In this document: positions 39,703 to 49,473 of the stretch, piece after piece | How positions within the stretch are numbered: position 1 is the first letter of the stretch | Layout: each line of letters opens with the position of its first letter | Position numbers and translations under genes: made by a program | The notes under the pieces: model-generated | Seen by the model: the letters and a program-made list of their open reading frames with translations, nothing else | What the model was told of the DNA's origin: nothing | Database searches by the model: none | Origin: Tritrichomonas musculus | Taxonomy: Eukaryota; Parabasalia; Tritrichomonadida; Tritrichomonadidae | DNA: 64,000 nucleotides | Assembly (NCBI GenBank): GCA_039105265.1 | Contig: JAPFFF010000018.1 | Coordinates: 930,001 to 994,000 of the forward strand | Direction of reading: 5' to 3'

Positions 39703-40155
39703 ATGACCCGTGTTCAAATTCAAAGAATTGTGCTTTCGCCTAAAAACGACCAAAATACCAATGGCGATAATATTCTAAATAGTCCAAATACAATTAATAA
39801 TGAAGATGAGCAATTTATCGAAAACGATGATGATGATAAATCAACACAAGATATAGATTCGGACGAGCAAGCTCAAGAAGAGCCAAAACAAGAAATGAAA
39901 CTTTGGGAGTTTCTTTGGTATTTAATTCTTTGGCCTTGGACAAAAATAAAAAAAGTATATAATTCGATTTGTCCACTTTTTAGTTCCTTTTATGACGGAA
40001 TTATTTCCCGTATTAATAATTTTTTCAAGGGAATAGACTGGAGAATTGCTATATTATTACTTACTGGTATATGTTGTCTTGGTTTTGTTTTGGACGTTGT
40101 TAGACAGCATATGCATCCAGAAAAATTTAATGATAATAATCTTCTAAACTTATAA
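39703..40155 (+). CDS. Tail-anchored-type membrane protein of unknown function
   Basis: 150 residues from the ATG at 39703. The frame is open to 39613, but the downstream ATG removes a low-complexity AT-rich leader. Residues 1-65 are acidic and probably disordered (ENDDDDKSTQDIDSDE). There is a tryptophan-rich segment LWEFLWYLILWPW at about 67-80 and a clear membrane span IAILLLTGICCLGFVLDVV near 116-134, with a short tail after it. This suggests insertion in ER or endosomal membranes with the N-terminus cytosolic. No family recognised. Confidence 0.6.
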   Translation: MTRVQIQRIVLSPKNDQNTNGDNILNSPNTINNEDEQFIENDDDDKSTQDIDSDEQAQEEPKQEMKLWEFLWYLILWPWTKIKKVYNSICPLFSSFYDGIISRINNFFKGIDWRIAILLLTGICCLGFVLDVVRQHMHPEKFNDNNLLNL

Positions 40156-40507
40156 ATGTTTTTTATGATGTATTATATTTGAATAAACACAATCTTTTAT
40201 TTTCATATTTATGTATATATATTAGAACAAGGTAAAACACAAGAAATCATAATGAATATCTTCTTTCAAAACTTCTTTTTGTAACGAATTGCCCTATTTG
40301 ATCAAATAAATAAGAAGTCAGCATTATAACTTAATCATATTTTGAAAATAACTCTATGAATATTGAATCTGTCAGATATTAAATTTGATTTTTTGCCATC
40401 TCGTTATTCGGTGTTTATTTTTATCTATTTTCTAACTATAATCTAAAATTTATAAAAGAATTTCAAATTTGCCATTTTATAGGTCAAAATAAAATATTAC
40501 AAATAAA
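40156..40507. other. Spacer with possible promoter word
   Basis: AT-rich. GGTCAAAAT at 40482-40490 lies 20 nt before the next ATG, similar to words before two other genes here. Nothing else seen. Confidence 0.4.
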
Positions 40508-41173
40508 ATGGCTTCCAATAATACTGTATCTGAACTAATGGTGCAATTCGATAAGCTAAACAAATACTTAATTTCTTGTAATGAAGATCTTAAAAAAATG
40601 ATCAATGAAAAAAAAGAAAGTAATGTTAGCCAATTGAGTTTTATAAATGAAGATAAGAAACCAATTTCAGAAATATCAGATATAGAAGATTATGGATTAG
40701 GAGATAAGTTATCAAAAATGAAAGCGACTTTAAATTCAGATTCCGAAAATCTAGATAATTGGGCAAATAGGCTTAAAAAAATAAGCAAAAAGAAAGATTT
40801 ATTGGAAAAGAAGCAAAAAAATTTCGATATTACGAACAAAGTTTACCGAAGACTTCATGAATGGATTAAAAATGAAAATGTTGATTTTCTTGAGGATAAA
40901 AATAAAGATGATAGTAAGGATAAAAAAGGGGAAAAAGATAAAAGCCAAACATTCAGCTCTATTGAGCAATCAAAAAATAGAATTCAAAAGCAAATAAATG
41001 ATCTTTATGACGAATATCAAGAGACATTAAATATGATGTTGTCTGTGCCCAGACCAAATTATATGAAAAGTGCTACCGATACAATATATGCCTCAATTGA
41101 AAATCTAGCTCAAACATTAGAGAGATCTTATGCGTTTCATATTAAAGGTACAGAATCAGCTCTTTTCACATAA
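40508..41173 (+). CDS. Coiled-coil protein of unknown function
   Basis: 221 residues from ATG, highly charged. Coiled-coil-like segments lie at about 8-40 and 68-110. A Lys/Asp-rich low-complexity linker (DKNKDDSKDKKGEKDK) is near 127-145, and a conserved-looking helical end (YMKSATDTIYASIENLAQTLE) follows. No membrane span or enzyme motif. It could be a tethering or cytoskeletal factor; unassigned. The frame is intact. Confidence 0.65.
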   Translation: MASNNTVSELMVQFDKLNKYLISCNEDLKKMINEKKESNVSQLSFINEDKKPISEISDIEDYGLGDKLSKMKATLNSDSENLDNWANRLKKISKKKDLLEKKQKNFDITNKVYRRLHEWIKNENVDFLEDKNKDDSKDKKGEKDKSQTFSSIEQSKNRIQKQINDLYDEYQETLNMMLSVPRPNYMKSATDTIYASIENLAQTLERSYAFHIKGTESALFT

Positions 41174-41543
41174 AAAAGGTCAACTTTTTCTGAAATTTAC
41201 TATGTTAATCATGTTATTGAGAATTTCAAATTTTTTAATTTTTGCTTTACTGTTTTTTTGATGCGCATGTATTCTGTTTAGACTGGCTTGGAATAGCGAT
41301 GATAACCGTATAAATAAAAATATATATATAATTCTTCCATATTTTTATTTTTTGTGATTTTGCATTATATTCTTTTTTTATTATTGTTAGATTTTTATTT
41401 GACAATTTTTTATTTTTTTCAAATGAATGGTAGATTACATTTGAGTATAAATACTCAACAAAAAAAGTTTTTTAAATCACAAGTCATTTGTATTTAATTT
41501 CTAATACTGTAAAATTTCGTTGCCCTCTTTCGAATTAAGCAAA
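41174..41543. other. Spacer
   Basis: AT-rich. Contains a perfect palindrome-like word TTGAGTATAAATACTCAA at about 41432-41449. No gene seen. Confidence 0.4.
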
Positions 41544-43717
41544 ATGGAAATTCAAAATATTATTGATGATAAAAAAGAATTTTATAGCCTTCTTCTTGAA
41601 TTCATTGAAGATCAAACTAATTGTATTGATAATTTTATAATTTTAACAAAGTATATCGAAACTCAAAAAGTTGGTGAAAACCGTGATGATTTAAAAGAGC
41701 TTTTACATTTGATATCAAAAATATCGAATAATCATTATCGGTATCCCAATTTTTTCGACAAAATTGAACAAATTTTATCCATTTTTGAATCGAAAATCAA
41801 ACAGACTTTTTCAAATTTTAAAATATTCAAACAATTTAAAAATAACAAGCGAATTCTTCTTTCTCTGTTTGAAAAGAAAATAATCATTCCTGACATAAAA
41901 ATAACACAATACATTCTCAAGAAAAAAGACGCCAATTTTCGTCTTTATTTTCATCCAGAATTCAGTCCATTTCTCACGCCTGAAGAGAGAGTGAAGCATG
42001 ACAGAGATGTTATGAGAAATGGAAGCATTTTTTTCTTTGATTATGAAAATAATAGAAAAATTGGTCAAAATGATTCTTATATCTGCGAGCTCATTCGAAA
42101 TGACAACGTTGAAGATTTCATATCACATGTCACTAAGAACAACATTCCGTTTTCATATCAAATTCAGAAGTCGTTTTATGAAACGAATCCTTTTTTGATT
42201 GATAAAACGCCTAGTTTAATTGAATATTCTGCTTTCTTTGGATCTATTCAAATTTTTCAATTTTTATTTGGTCGTCAAGACAAAGAAGATATACAGCCAT
42301 CAATTTGGCTCTATGCCATTCATGGAAAGAATGCCGAAATGATTCACTTCCTTGAAGATAACAAAATTGAGCCAGAAGGCAAATCATTCAAAAAGTTGCT
42401 ATTTGAATCAATTAAATGTCATCATAACGATATTGCTAACTACATTATAAACAATTCAAGTAATTTTGAATTTGATTCTTTCGATGAAAATATTCATGCT
42501 GTCAGTTTTCGCTATTACAACTATTCGTTCTTTCCTGACGATTTTATGAATAAGTATGCTTTTTGTCATTTGTGTGAATTTGATTATTTATCGTTTGTTA
42601 AGCTTCTGGTTAGGTCACAAAGTTTGAATATAAATGATCGAGTAATTCTTAAAAAAAAAATTTTTTTTGATGTTTCTATTCAAATATTCAATTCATAGAA
42701 TTTTGATTCAAATATTTCAATGGAATTCAAAAAATCATTCAATTTCTTATGAAATTCAACATCAAAAAAAATTTTTATGATATTTCAAAAAAAAAATTTA
42801 AAAAAAAATAAAATTTTCTCGTTTTTTATTTAAATGTTACGGCATTATATTTAGCTGCTGAACGAAATAATACAGAAATTGTCCAGTTTTTGTTATCACA
42901 GCCAGGAATAACTGTAGGTTCTGAAGCCTTCAAAGACTGCAAAAAGCTGACCAAAGTAAAAATACCATCAAAAGTGACATATGTTGGACCATCAGCATTT
43001 GAAAACTGCGTTTCACTTGAAAAGATAAGCTTGTCAAGTTCACTAACCGAAATAAACCGTTGTATGTTTAAACGGTGTTCATCACTGACGACCGTTAACA
43101 TTCCAAAATCGGTTAGAACGATAGGAAATCTGACATTTTTTGGATGTTCAAATTTGAATGCTATTGAAATTCCTGACTCAATTGAATCAATTGGCGGTTG
43201 GTGCTTTTATGAATGTATATCATTGAAAAGTGTCAAAATTCCTTCGACCGTTAAATCAATTGGTGAATATGCTTTTTCTGAATGTTCATCGTTAACCGAA
43301 ATAACCGTTCCTTCTTCGATGAAATCAATTGAAGAAGGTCTGTTTAAAAATTGCTCATCTCTCATCAAAGTCGCCCTCCCCAACTCAATAAATTCAATAG
43401 GAAAATCTGCTTTTCAAGGTTGTTCGTCATTGATCAATTTTTCTATTCCAGTGGCGGTTTTTTCCGTTAATAAATATAGCTTCTCTGGCTGTTCTTCTCT
43501 TGTTGAAATTTCGATATCGCCTTCAGTGAAATCTATCGGTGAAGCAACTTTCTATGGTTGTTCAGCCCTGAAGGAGCTGGAGATACCTTCATCTGTAAGA
43601 TTTATTGGTTTTGGTGCATTTGATAAATGCTCATCATTGAAGAATATTTCAATACCATCTACAATCGATTTGAGTAATTTCAAGTTTGAACCAGATGTAG
43701 AAATTAAAATTGTTTAA
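41544..43717 (+). pseudogene. Ankyrin (DUF3447-type)-BspA LRR_5 fusion gene, broken in the middle
   Basis: The first part, ATG at 41544 to the stop at 42698, is a trichomonad ankyrin-type protein: an N-terminal helical region, then degenerate ankyrin units (SLIEYSAFFGSIQIFQFL, AIHGKNAEMIHFL, SIKCHHNDIANYII). The second part, open from about 42830, begins with a canonical ankyrin unit (TALYLAAERNNTEIVQFLL) and passes directly into eleven 23-residue LRR_5 repeats (pattern F..CSSL..I.IPSSV.SIG..A), ending at 43717. Between them, 42640-42840 is full of A and T runs and shifted frames. The intact family encodes one protein with both modules; BspA-type repeats mediate surface adhesion in trichomonads. 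Either this copy is broken or the A/T runs contain sequencing errors. No membrane anchor follows the LRRs. Confidence 0.75.
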
Positions 43718-43734
43718 AGATAAATCCTCAAATT

Positions 43735-44536
43735 ATAGGGGGGTCAACCGCCGAAGATTTGTCAAAAAATATATTTTTTAAAGATTATGATAAATAAATG
43801 ATGGAAATATATTCCTTACTTTATATTGTTTATTTTAAAATATTTATTATTAAATTTCATCTATAGGTCCACAAAAGGCAACAACTTTTCGAAAATTAAA
43901 AAAAAATTAACCATAATTCACCATTTTATAAAAAAGTGGCTTTTATGATTATTTGAATCAAATTGATTAATATTTTAAGTTTTATTCAAGAAGGTTATTA
44001 TGAAAATATTTATTTGCTTAGGTTATCAATTTAAAATTAATTTTTGAATCACAATTTAAATTATTTAAATATCATAATAATATAATCATTGATATATATT
44101 TCAATCTATCATAAAATTGATTTTAAATAGATTTTCTCTCTTATTTTTTAATATTTTTATTACATTTGCATCAATTTCATATAATCATTTAGAATATAAC
44201 TATCATATAACATTTTATGTAATTAAAGAGCAGAATTATAAAATAATCACATTTAAACTCGTTTTATAATCATTTCAATGGCAGAACAAAGTCTTTTATT
44301 AATTATCTTAATGCTTTTACTGAAAATTTTTAAGAAATAACTCAATTTTCAAATCACAAGTCATGACAACTTTAATGCTTTGCCTTTTTTGGCCCTATAG
44401 ATAAAATTAGGAAAAAATATTTTTAATAAATAGTATATTCAATGAACTATATAGTTCTATAATTATTATACAAAAATTCTCAGATTTTAAGTTTGCTTTA
44501 AAATTTTGACAAAAATTTTACGGTTGACCCCCCTAT
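43735..44536. mobile_element. 802-bp MITE with 8-bp target duplication
   Basis: The termini ATAGGGGGGTCAACCG (43735-43750) and CGGTTGACCCCCCTAT (44521-44536) are a perfect 16-bp inverted repeat, followed inward by TTGTCAAAA on both sides. CTCAAATT is duplicated at 43727-43734 and 44537-44544. The interior is AT-rich with no reading frame. An 8-bp duplication suggests a hAT- or P-like mobiliser; no matching transposase is present in the window. Confidence 0.88.
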
Positions 44537-44537
44537 C

Positions 44538-44542
<5 letters not shown>

Positions 44543-44570
<28 letters not shown>
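44543..44570. repeat. 28-T homopolymer
   Basis: A run of 28 T directly after the MITE target duplication. It is likely to be length-variable and error-prone in assemblies. Confidence 0.9.
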
Positions 44571-44776
44571 GAATTTAAAATAATCGTTTAGGTCATGGTA
44601 TTCAAAAACTTTGTCTATCAATTAATCTAAAAAGCATAAAATGGATATATATAGAGTTTTAATTATTAAAATTAAATATAAAATATTAAATTAAGGTAAA
44701 TTATAAATATATAGTTATAATATAAAATTAATTTTAAAATAAAATTTATATTTTAGAAGATAAGAAACAGCATTTA

Positions 44777-46576
44777 ATGGCCATCATGATTCTATTGAAA
44801 AAAAATTTAAAATCTAGAATGGACCATAATTGGCTCGATATCAGGAAAAATCTCAGCGATTTAATATATGCTTCTTCTCAAAAAACAGAAGGATTTAACA
44901 AAGATTTTGAACCAGAAGTTCGTATAGCTGACCCACGATTTGGAGATTTCCAAGCAAATGGTGTTTTAGGATTTGCTAAAAAGAATAAGCAAAAGCCTAG
45001 AGCTTTGGCAGAAGCTTTGTTAAAGCAGATTAAGCAAGATCAAACCTTAGATCAGTTTGATATTGAATTATCAGGACCTGGCTTTTTAAACATCCGTGTA
45101 AAGCCTGAATTTTTACAAGGTTGGGTTAAACAATTTAATGGTCACTGCGATTTGACCCAAATTTACAAAGACAAAACTGTTGTTATTGATTATTCATGCC
45201 CAAATTCAGCCAAGCAGATGCATGTTGGTCACCTTCGTTCAATCATTATTGGTGAATGCATTCAACGACTTATGCGTTTCTGTGGTGCCAATGTTATTCG
45301 TGATAATCACATCGGTGATTGGGGAACTCAATTTGGTATTCTTATTATGGCAGTTAAACGAGAAAAAATTGATGTTGGAAAGATTGATGAATCACAAGCA
45401 ATCGAAACTTTTGAACGCCTTTACAAAGAAGGAGTTGCTTTAACTAAAGAAGATCCAAAATATTTAGAAGAAGCTCGTCGAGAACTTGTTGCTTTACAAA
45501 AAGGAGATCAAGAAAATACTCAAATTTGGGAAAAAATCAACGAAGTTTCCTATCGCTCTTTCCAAGTTATCTATGATTTAATGGATATTCAATTTGACTA
45601 CGTCTTAGGAGAATCATTTTATCGCGACAAGGTTGATAGAGTTTATAAGGAATTGGAAGACTTAAAGCTTGCAGAAATTAGTAATGGTGCTTTGGTTGTT
45701 TTTCATCGTGATGTACCCCGCTTTAAGGAACAGCCATTTATTGTTCGTAAATCTGATGGAGCATCAAATTATGCCGCCACTGATTTAGCAACAATATTAT
45801 ATCGTGTTGAACATTTTCATGCTAATGAAATCATTTATGTTACAGATGGCCGTCAACAAGATCACTTCCAACTCTTATTCTTGACTGTTAATAAATGGTT
45901 CCCATCATTTAATCGCCCTATTCCAAAGTTAGATCATGTTTGGTTCGGAACAGTTTTAGGTGAAGATGGAAAAGCAATTAAGACACGTTCTGGAGAATCA
46001 ATCAAGCTCAAGCAATTAATTGATGAAGGTATTTCACGAGCATTGGAAGTTGTCAAAGTAAAGAACCCAGATTTAACTGAGGAAGAGCAAAAGGAAGTTG
46101 CCCGAGTTGTTGGAATCAGTGCAATTAAGTATGCCGATTTATCACAAAATCGTACAAATGATTATGCATTTTCATGGGATAAGATGCTCAATTTCGATGG
46201 AAATACTGCACCATATTTGCTTTATGGCGTTGCAAGAATTTATGCTATCTTCAGAAAAATGAATAAAGATCCAAAAGCTCCAATTAATACTGATAATATG
46301 GATCTATTTTCTTCTCCTGAAGAATTAGCTCTCGCCAAAAAGCTTATTGCTTTCCCAGGAGTAATTGATCAAGTTCTTGAAGATTTACGTCCACATTTCT
46401 TGTGCAAATATCTCTTTGATCTCACAAGCTCATTCTCATCATTTTACAACGTTAACCGTATCGTTGGTGAACCAGAACCAATTGAGAATAAGCGTGTTCT
46501 TTTGTGTCAATTCACTCTCTATATTTTAGAAACAGGATTGAAATTATTAGGAATTGAAACTTTGCAAAAGATGTAA
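44777..46576 (+). CDS. argS: Arginyl-tRNA synthetase
   Basis: 599 residues; class I synthetase charging tRNA-Arg in the cytosol. The N-terminal Add-1 domain has RFGDFQANG. The signature is SCPNSAKQMHVGHLRSIIIG with HVGH as the HIGH motif at about 147, then GDWGTQFG. YVTDGRQQDHFQ precedes a KMSKS-like loop, KAIKTRSGESIKL (about 397-409). VGISAIKYADLSQNR and GNTAPYLLYGVARI lead into the DALR anticodon-binding domain, and the end RVLLCQFTLYILETGLKLLGI is typical. The wording around YADLSQNR...YAFSWDKML resembles bacterial ArgS more than animal or fungal forms. An ATG at 44819 (MDHNW) is an alternative start that fits family N-termini better. It converges with the remodeller at 46678. Confidence 0.95.
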   Translation: MAIMILLKKNLKSRMDHNWLDIRKNLSDLIYASSQKTEGFNKDFEPEVRIADPRFGDFQANGVLGFAKKNKQKPRALAEALLKQIKQDQTLDQFDIELSGPGFLNIRVKPEFLQGWVKQFNGHCDLTQIYKDKTVVIDYSCPNSAKQMHVGHLRSIIIGECIQRLMRFCGANVIRDNHIGDWGTQFGILIMAVKREKIDVGKIDESQAIETFERLYKEGVALTKEDPKYLEEARRELVALQKGDQENTQIWEKINEVSYRSFQVIYDLMDIQFDYVLGESFYRDKVDRVYKELEDLKLAEISNGALVVFHRDVPRFKEQPFIVRKSDGASNYAATDLATILYRVEHFHANEIIYVTDGRQQDHFQLLFLTVNKWFPSFNRPIPKLDHVWFGTVLGEDGKAIKTRSGESIKLKQLIDEGISRALEVVKVKNPDLTEEEQKEVARVVGISAIKYADLSQNRTNDYAFSWDKMLNFDGNTAPYLLYGVARIYAIFRKMNKDPKAPINTDNMDLFSSPEELALAKKLIAFPGVIDQVLEDLRPHFLCKYLFDLTSSFSSFYNVNRIVGEPEPIENKRVLLCQFTLYILETGLKLLGIETLQKM

Positions 46577-46677
46577 TGATAACACTAAAAACTTACCTCA
46601 ATTATAAATTTATTTATTTTATTAAATTTCTTTAAACTTAAAGAGTTTCTTCATACACTAAATAATTAATTATAGAG

Positions 46678-49293
46678 TTAATCGAATTCCACATCTTCCC
46701 ATTCTTCATATTCAGACTCAGATGATTGGAAGTCGAATTTCTGTTTATTGATTCTTTCCATGATTTCATCATCTATTTTGGAAAATTCTGGTGATTCAGG
46801 TGGAGCTGATTGTTTATTAGAGTATTGAAGAACCATAAGTTCATCTTGTGATCTTGCAACAATTCCATCAAGTTGTTCATCTTTTGGATCGTCTATATCT
46901 GGTGCAATTGATGTATCGTTCACTTCAATAGTGTCTTTATCATTGCCATCACTATTGAAATTGAACTTTCCTGTATCAATGATTTGGTGACCAAGAATAA
47001 ACTTCCTTCTTGATACTCGAAGGATCTTTTCTTCACCAGTGCCATTCATCATCAAACGAATAATAACAACAATGTTCTTTTGGCCAAGACGATGGACACG
47101 ATCGGAAGCTTGGAGTTCGACAAATGGATTGTAGTCAGAATCAAAAAGTATAACTGTATCTGCAACTTGAAGGTTAAGGCCAAAAGCAGATGAACGAGTA
47201 GAAAGAAGCATTCCTTGAACGTTTGATCCTGGTTGTACAAATTCTTTGATGATTCTCATTCTTTCTCTAACTGGAACTGACCCATCAATTCGTGAAAAAA
47301 TAATTTGACGAAATTGGAGAACATTTGAAATGACATCCATTGTTGATGTCCATTGGGAGTAGATCAGGAATTTATGGTCAGTGTAAATCAATTTTGTGAG
47401 GATTTGGTCGAGGACCCTTAACTTTGGAGATCGTGACAAAATATAGTTTGCTGGAACGGATTTGAAGTGTTTCTTCTCAAGGAATAAAACAGGCGAATTA
47501 GAAACTTTTCTTGAAATGAAAATTTTCTGGGATGTTGATAGATTAAAATCAAGCGTTCTTTGAATAATTCGTTTTTGTAATTCTGATGGTGAATTTTTGA
47601 AAGTAACTTCAAATTTATCTGTCATGTTGAAATCGATATCGTTCTTCTTTCTTCGTAGTATGTATGGATGAATAATTTCTTGAAGTCTATTTAAAATTCG
47701 TTCTCTTTGTTGATCGTCAGGATTGTTTGATTCTAATTCTTTAAAGAAAGCTTTGAAAATTTCCAGTGAACAAAATTCATGAGCAGAGATTAAGTAGAGA
47801 ATAGCCCAGAATTCTTTGATGTCATTTTGGAATGGTGTAGCTGTAGAGAGTATTCTGAAATCGCTATATAATTTGTCAACTGTTGCAAAAACTTCTGTTT
47901 TTTGGTTTTTCAGCATATGGGCTTCATCAAGAACAACAACCCTCCAAGAAATTGTTTTAAGATATTCGATATCTTTCACTAATATCATATATGATGTAAT
48001 GAGGATATCAAAGTCGCCACGAGATATTGTTTTTTCGAATATATTGTGACGTCTTTTTTTTTTAAAAGTATATAGAACAGTTACTGCTTCTGGATAATGC
48101 TTCTTAAATTCATTATCCCAAGTTTCTAGAACGCTATTTGGCATAACAATTAAATGAGGGCCAGAAATATGACGTTGCTCATTGAGAAATGCAAGAAATG
48201 AAATAATTTCAAGTGTTTTGCCGAGTCCAGTTTGATCTGCTAGAATTGCGTTAAGGTGGTGATCGTATAAATGAACAAGCCAAGACATACCTTCAATTTG
48301 ATATTTATGCATAACAACAGAAGGATCGAGATTTGAAGGTTGGGGATAAATCCGAATTCCGTGAGTAAAAGTAGGTGGCTTCCAAAATTTATGAAATGAA
48401 TCATCTGATTCATCAGCAAGGCTATTGATTTTCGATTGTAAGTCTGACAACAGTTCTTGTTGATGCTGTTTCTCTTCTTCAATTAAGCGCTTATTTAATT
48501 CTTGTGATATAGTATGAGCTTTTTGATAATTTGTTCGCATTACTGTGAAAAAGTCGTAAGCGTGGTTTGCAACAAATAATGATGCAGATGCAGATAGTAC
48601 AGATTTTACAACAGGCAATGTTTGCTTCAAATCGATATGAGGATTATCTTTTTGCCTATTTCTAATAACATAGCGTGGTAATGGCGTAAATGGAGTTTCA
48701 GGTTTAAATTCACTTCCAGTTGCCCAAAGAAAGTCGTTATATGATATGCCTCTTATAACATATTTTTTCTTTTTTTCTTGCTGAGATAATGGTTTCATTC
48801 GAACAATTGCACTAATGTCTTTCTTTTTCAAAGGATTACCAGAAGAATAAGCAGCATATGAGTTATAAAAGTTATCACGTTCATATTTTTGACGTGAATT
48901 TAAATATAGCATATGTTGTATAAAGTTATATTTTTCTTGATCTTCTTTGGATAATTTGGCTGATTTATATGCAGCACTTAATCTGCGAAGATGCGTTTGC
49001 ATTTTCATTTGAATATAATTGTCGCGCTCTTGGGCTAATAGTGCCATTGGTAGCTGATGATGATCGAAGTCTCCAACTGGACATTTTATAAAATGGTGGT
49101 GTGGCGCTTCTGGGCATCCTTTCCAAAAAGCCATTGTATGCATAGGGTTTGATTGAAAAATTGATTCAAGAGGAGAAGTTGAAGTGATGCCACTAGAATT
49201 ATCAATTTCACGTGTATTAGTTGTAGTGCAAGTGTTTAATTGTGCAGCTATCTTAAGTTGTGCTCGCAGTTGTAAAAGTTGTTGTTGATTCAT
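46678..49293 (-). CDS. SNF2-family chromatin remodeller (Brahma/Snf2-like)
   Basis: 871 residues from the ATG at 49293; the frame upstream is open only on non-ATG codons. The N-terminus NQQQLLQLRAQLKIAAQLN resembles the QLQ domain of Snf2/Brahma proteins. A basic helical HSA-like region follows (about 85-150). The ATPase core has ADQTGLGKTLE (Walker A, about 356), LIVMPNSVLETW, LDEAHMLKN (DEAH box, about 455) and STATPFQND. The C-lobe has FLIYSQWTSTMDVI, RIDGSV, LLSTRSSAFGLNLQVADTVI and the arginine-finger HRLGQ. The tail is acidic. Compared with the usual DEMGLGKT and TGTPLQN, this copy has DQTGLGKT and TATPFQN. It would slide or evict nucleosomes in the nucleus. No bromodomain is seen. Confidence 0.9.
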   Translation of the reverse strand: MNQQQLLQLRAQLKIAAQLNTCTTTNTREIDNSSGITSTSPLESIFQSNPMHTMAFWKGCPEAPHHHFIKCPVGDFDHHQLPMALLAQERDNYIQMKMQTHLRRLSAAYKSAKLSKEDQEKYNFIQHMLYLNSRQKYERDNFYNSYAAYSSGNPLKKKDISAIVRMKPLSQQEKKKKYVIRGISYNDFLWATGSEFKPETPFTPLPRYVIRNRQKDNPHIDLKQTLPVVKSVLSASASLFVANHAYDFFTVMRTNYQKAHTISQELNKRLIEEEKQHQQELLSDLQSKINSLADESDDSFHKFWKPPTFTHGIRIYPQPSNLDPSVVMHKYQIEGMSWLVHLYDHHLNAILADQTGLGKTLEIISFLAFLNEQRHISGPHLIVMPNSVLETWDNEFKKHYPEAVTVLYTFKKKRRHNIFEKTISRGDFDILITSYMILVKDIEYLKTISWRVVVLDEAHMLKNQKTEVFATVDKLYSDFRILSTATPFQNDIKEFWAILYLISAHEFCSLEIFKAFFKELESNNPDDQQRERILNRLQEIIHPYILRRKKNDIDFNMTDKFEVTFKNSPSELQKRIIQRTLDFNLSTSQKIFISRKVSNSPVLFLEKKHFKSVPANYILSRSPKLRVLDQILTKLIYTDHKFLIYSQWTSTMDVISNVLQFRQIIFSRIDGSVPVRERMRIIKEFVQPGSNVQGMLLSTRSSAFGLNLQVADTVILFDSDYNPFVELQASDRVHRLGQKNIVVIIRLMMNGTGEEKILRVSRRKFILGHQIIDTGKFNFNSDGNDKDTIEVNDTSIAPDIDDPKDEQLDGIVARSQDELMVLQYSNKQSAPPESPEFSKIDDEIMERINKQKFDFQSSESEYEEWEDVEFD

Positions 49294-49473
49294 TGATAAA
49301 CGAAATTTTGAAATCAACCTCAGAATTTTATTTTTTTAAAGCTTTTTTCATCGTTTAAAAATATTTTTTAATAATTTGGTAAATTTAAAAAAGCAGAAGT
49401 TATAAATACTTTTATTTTATTCATTCACATTTAACTGAGTCTGGCATAAATTAGAAAATATTTTAAATTGATA

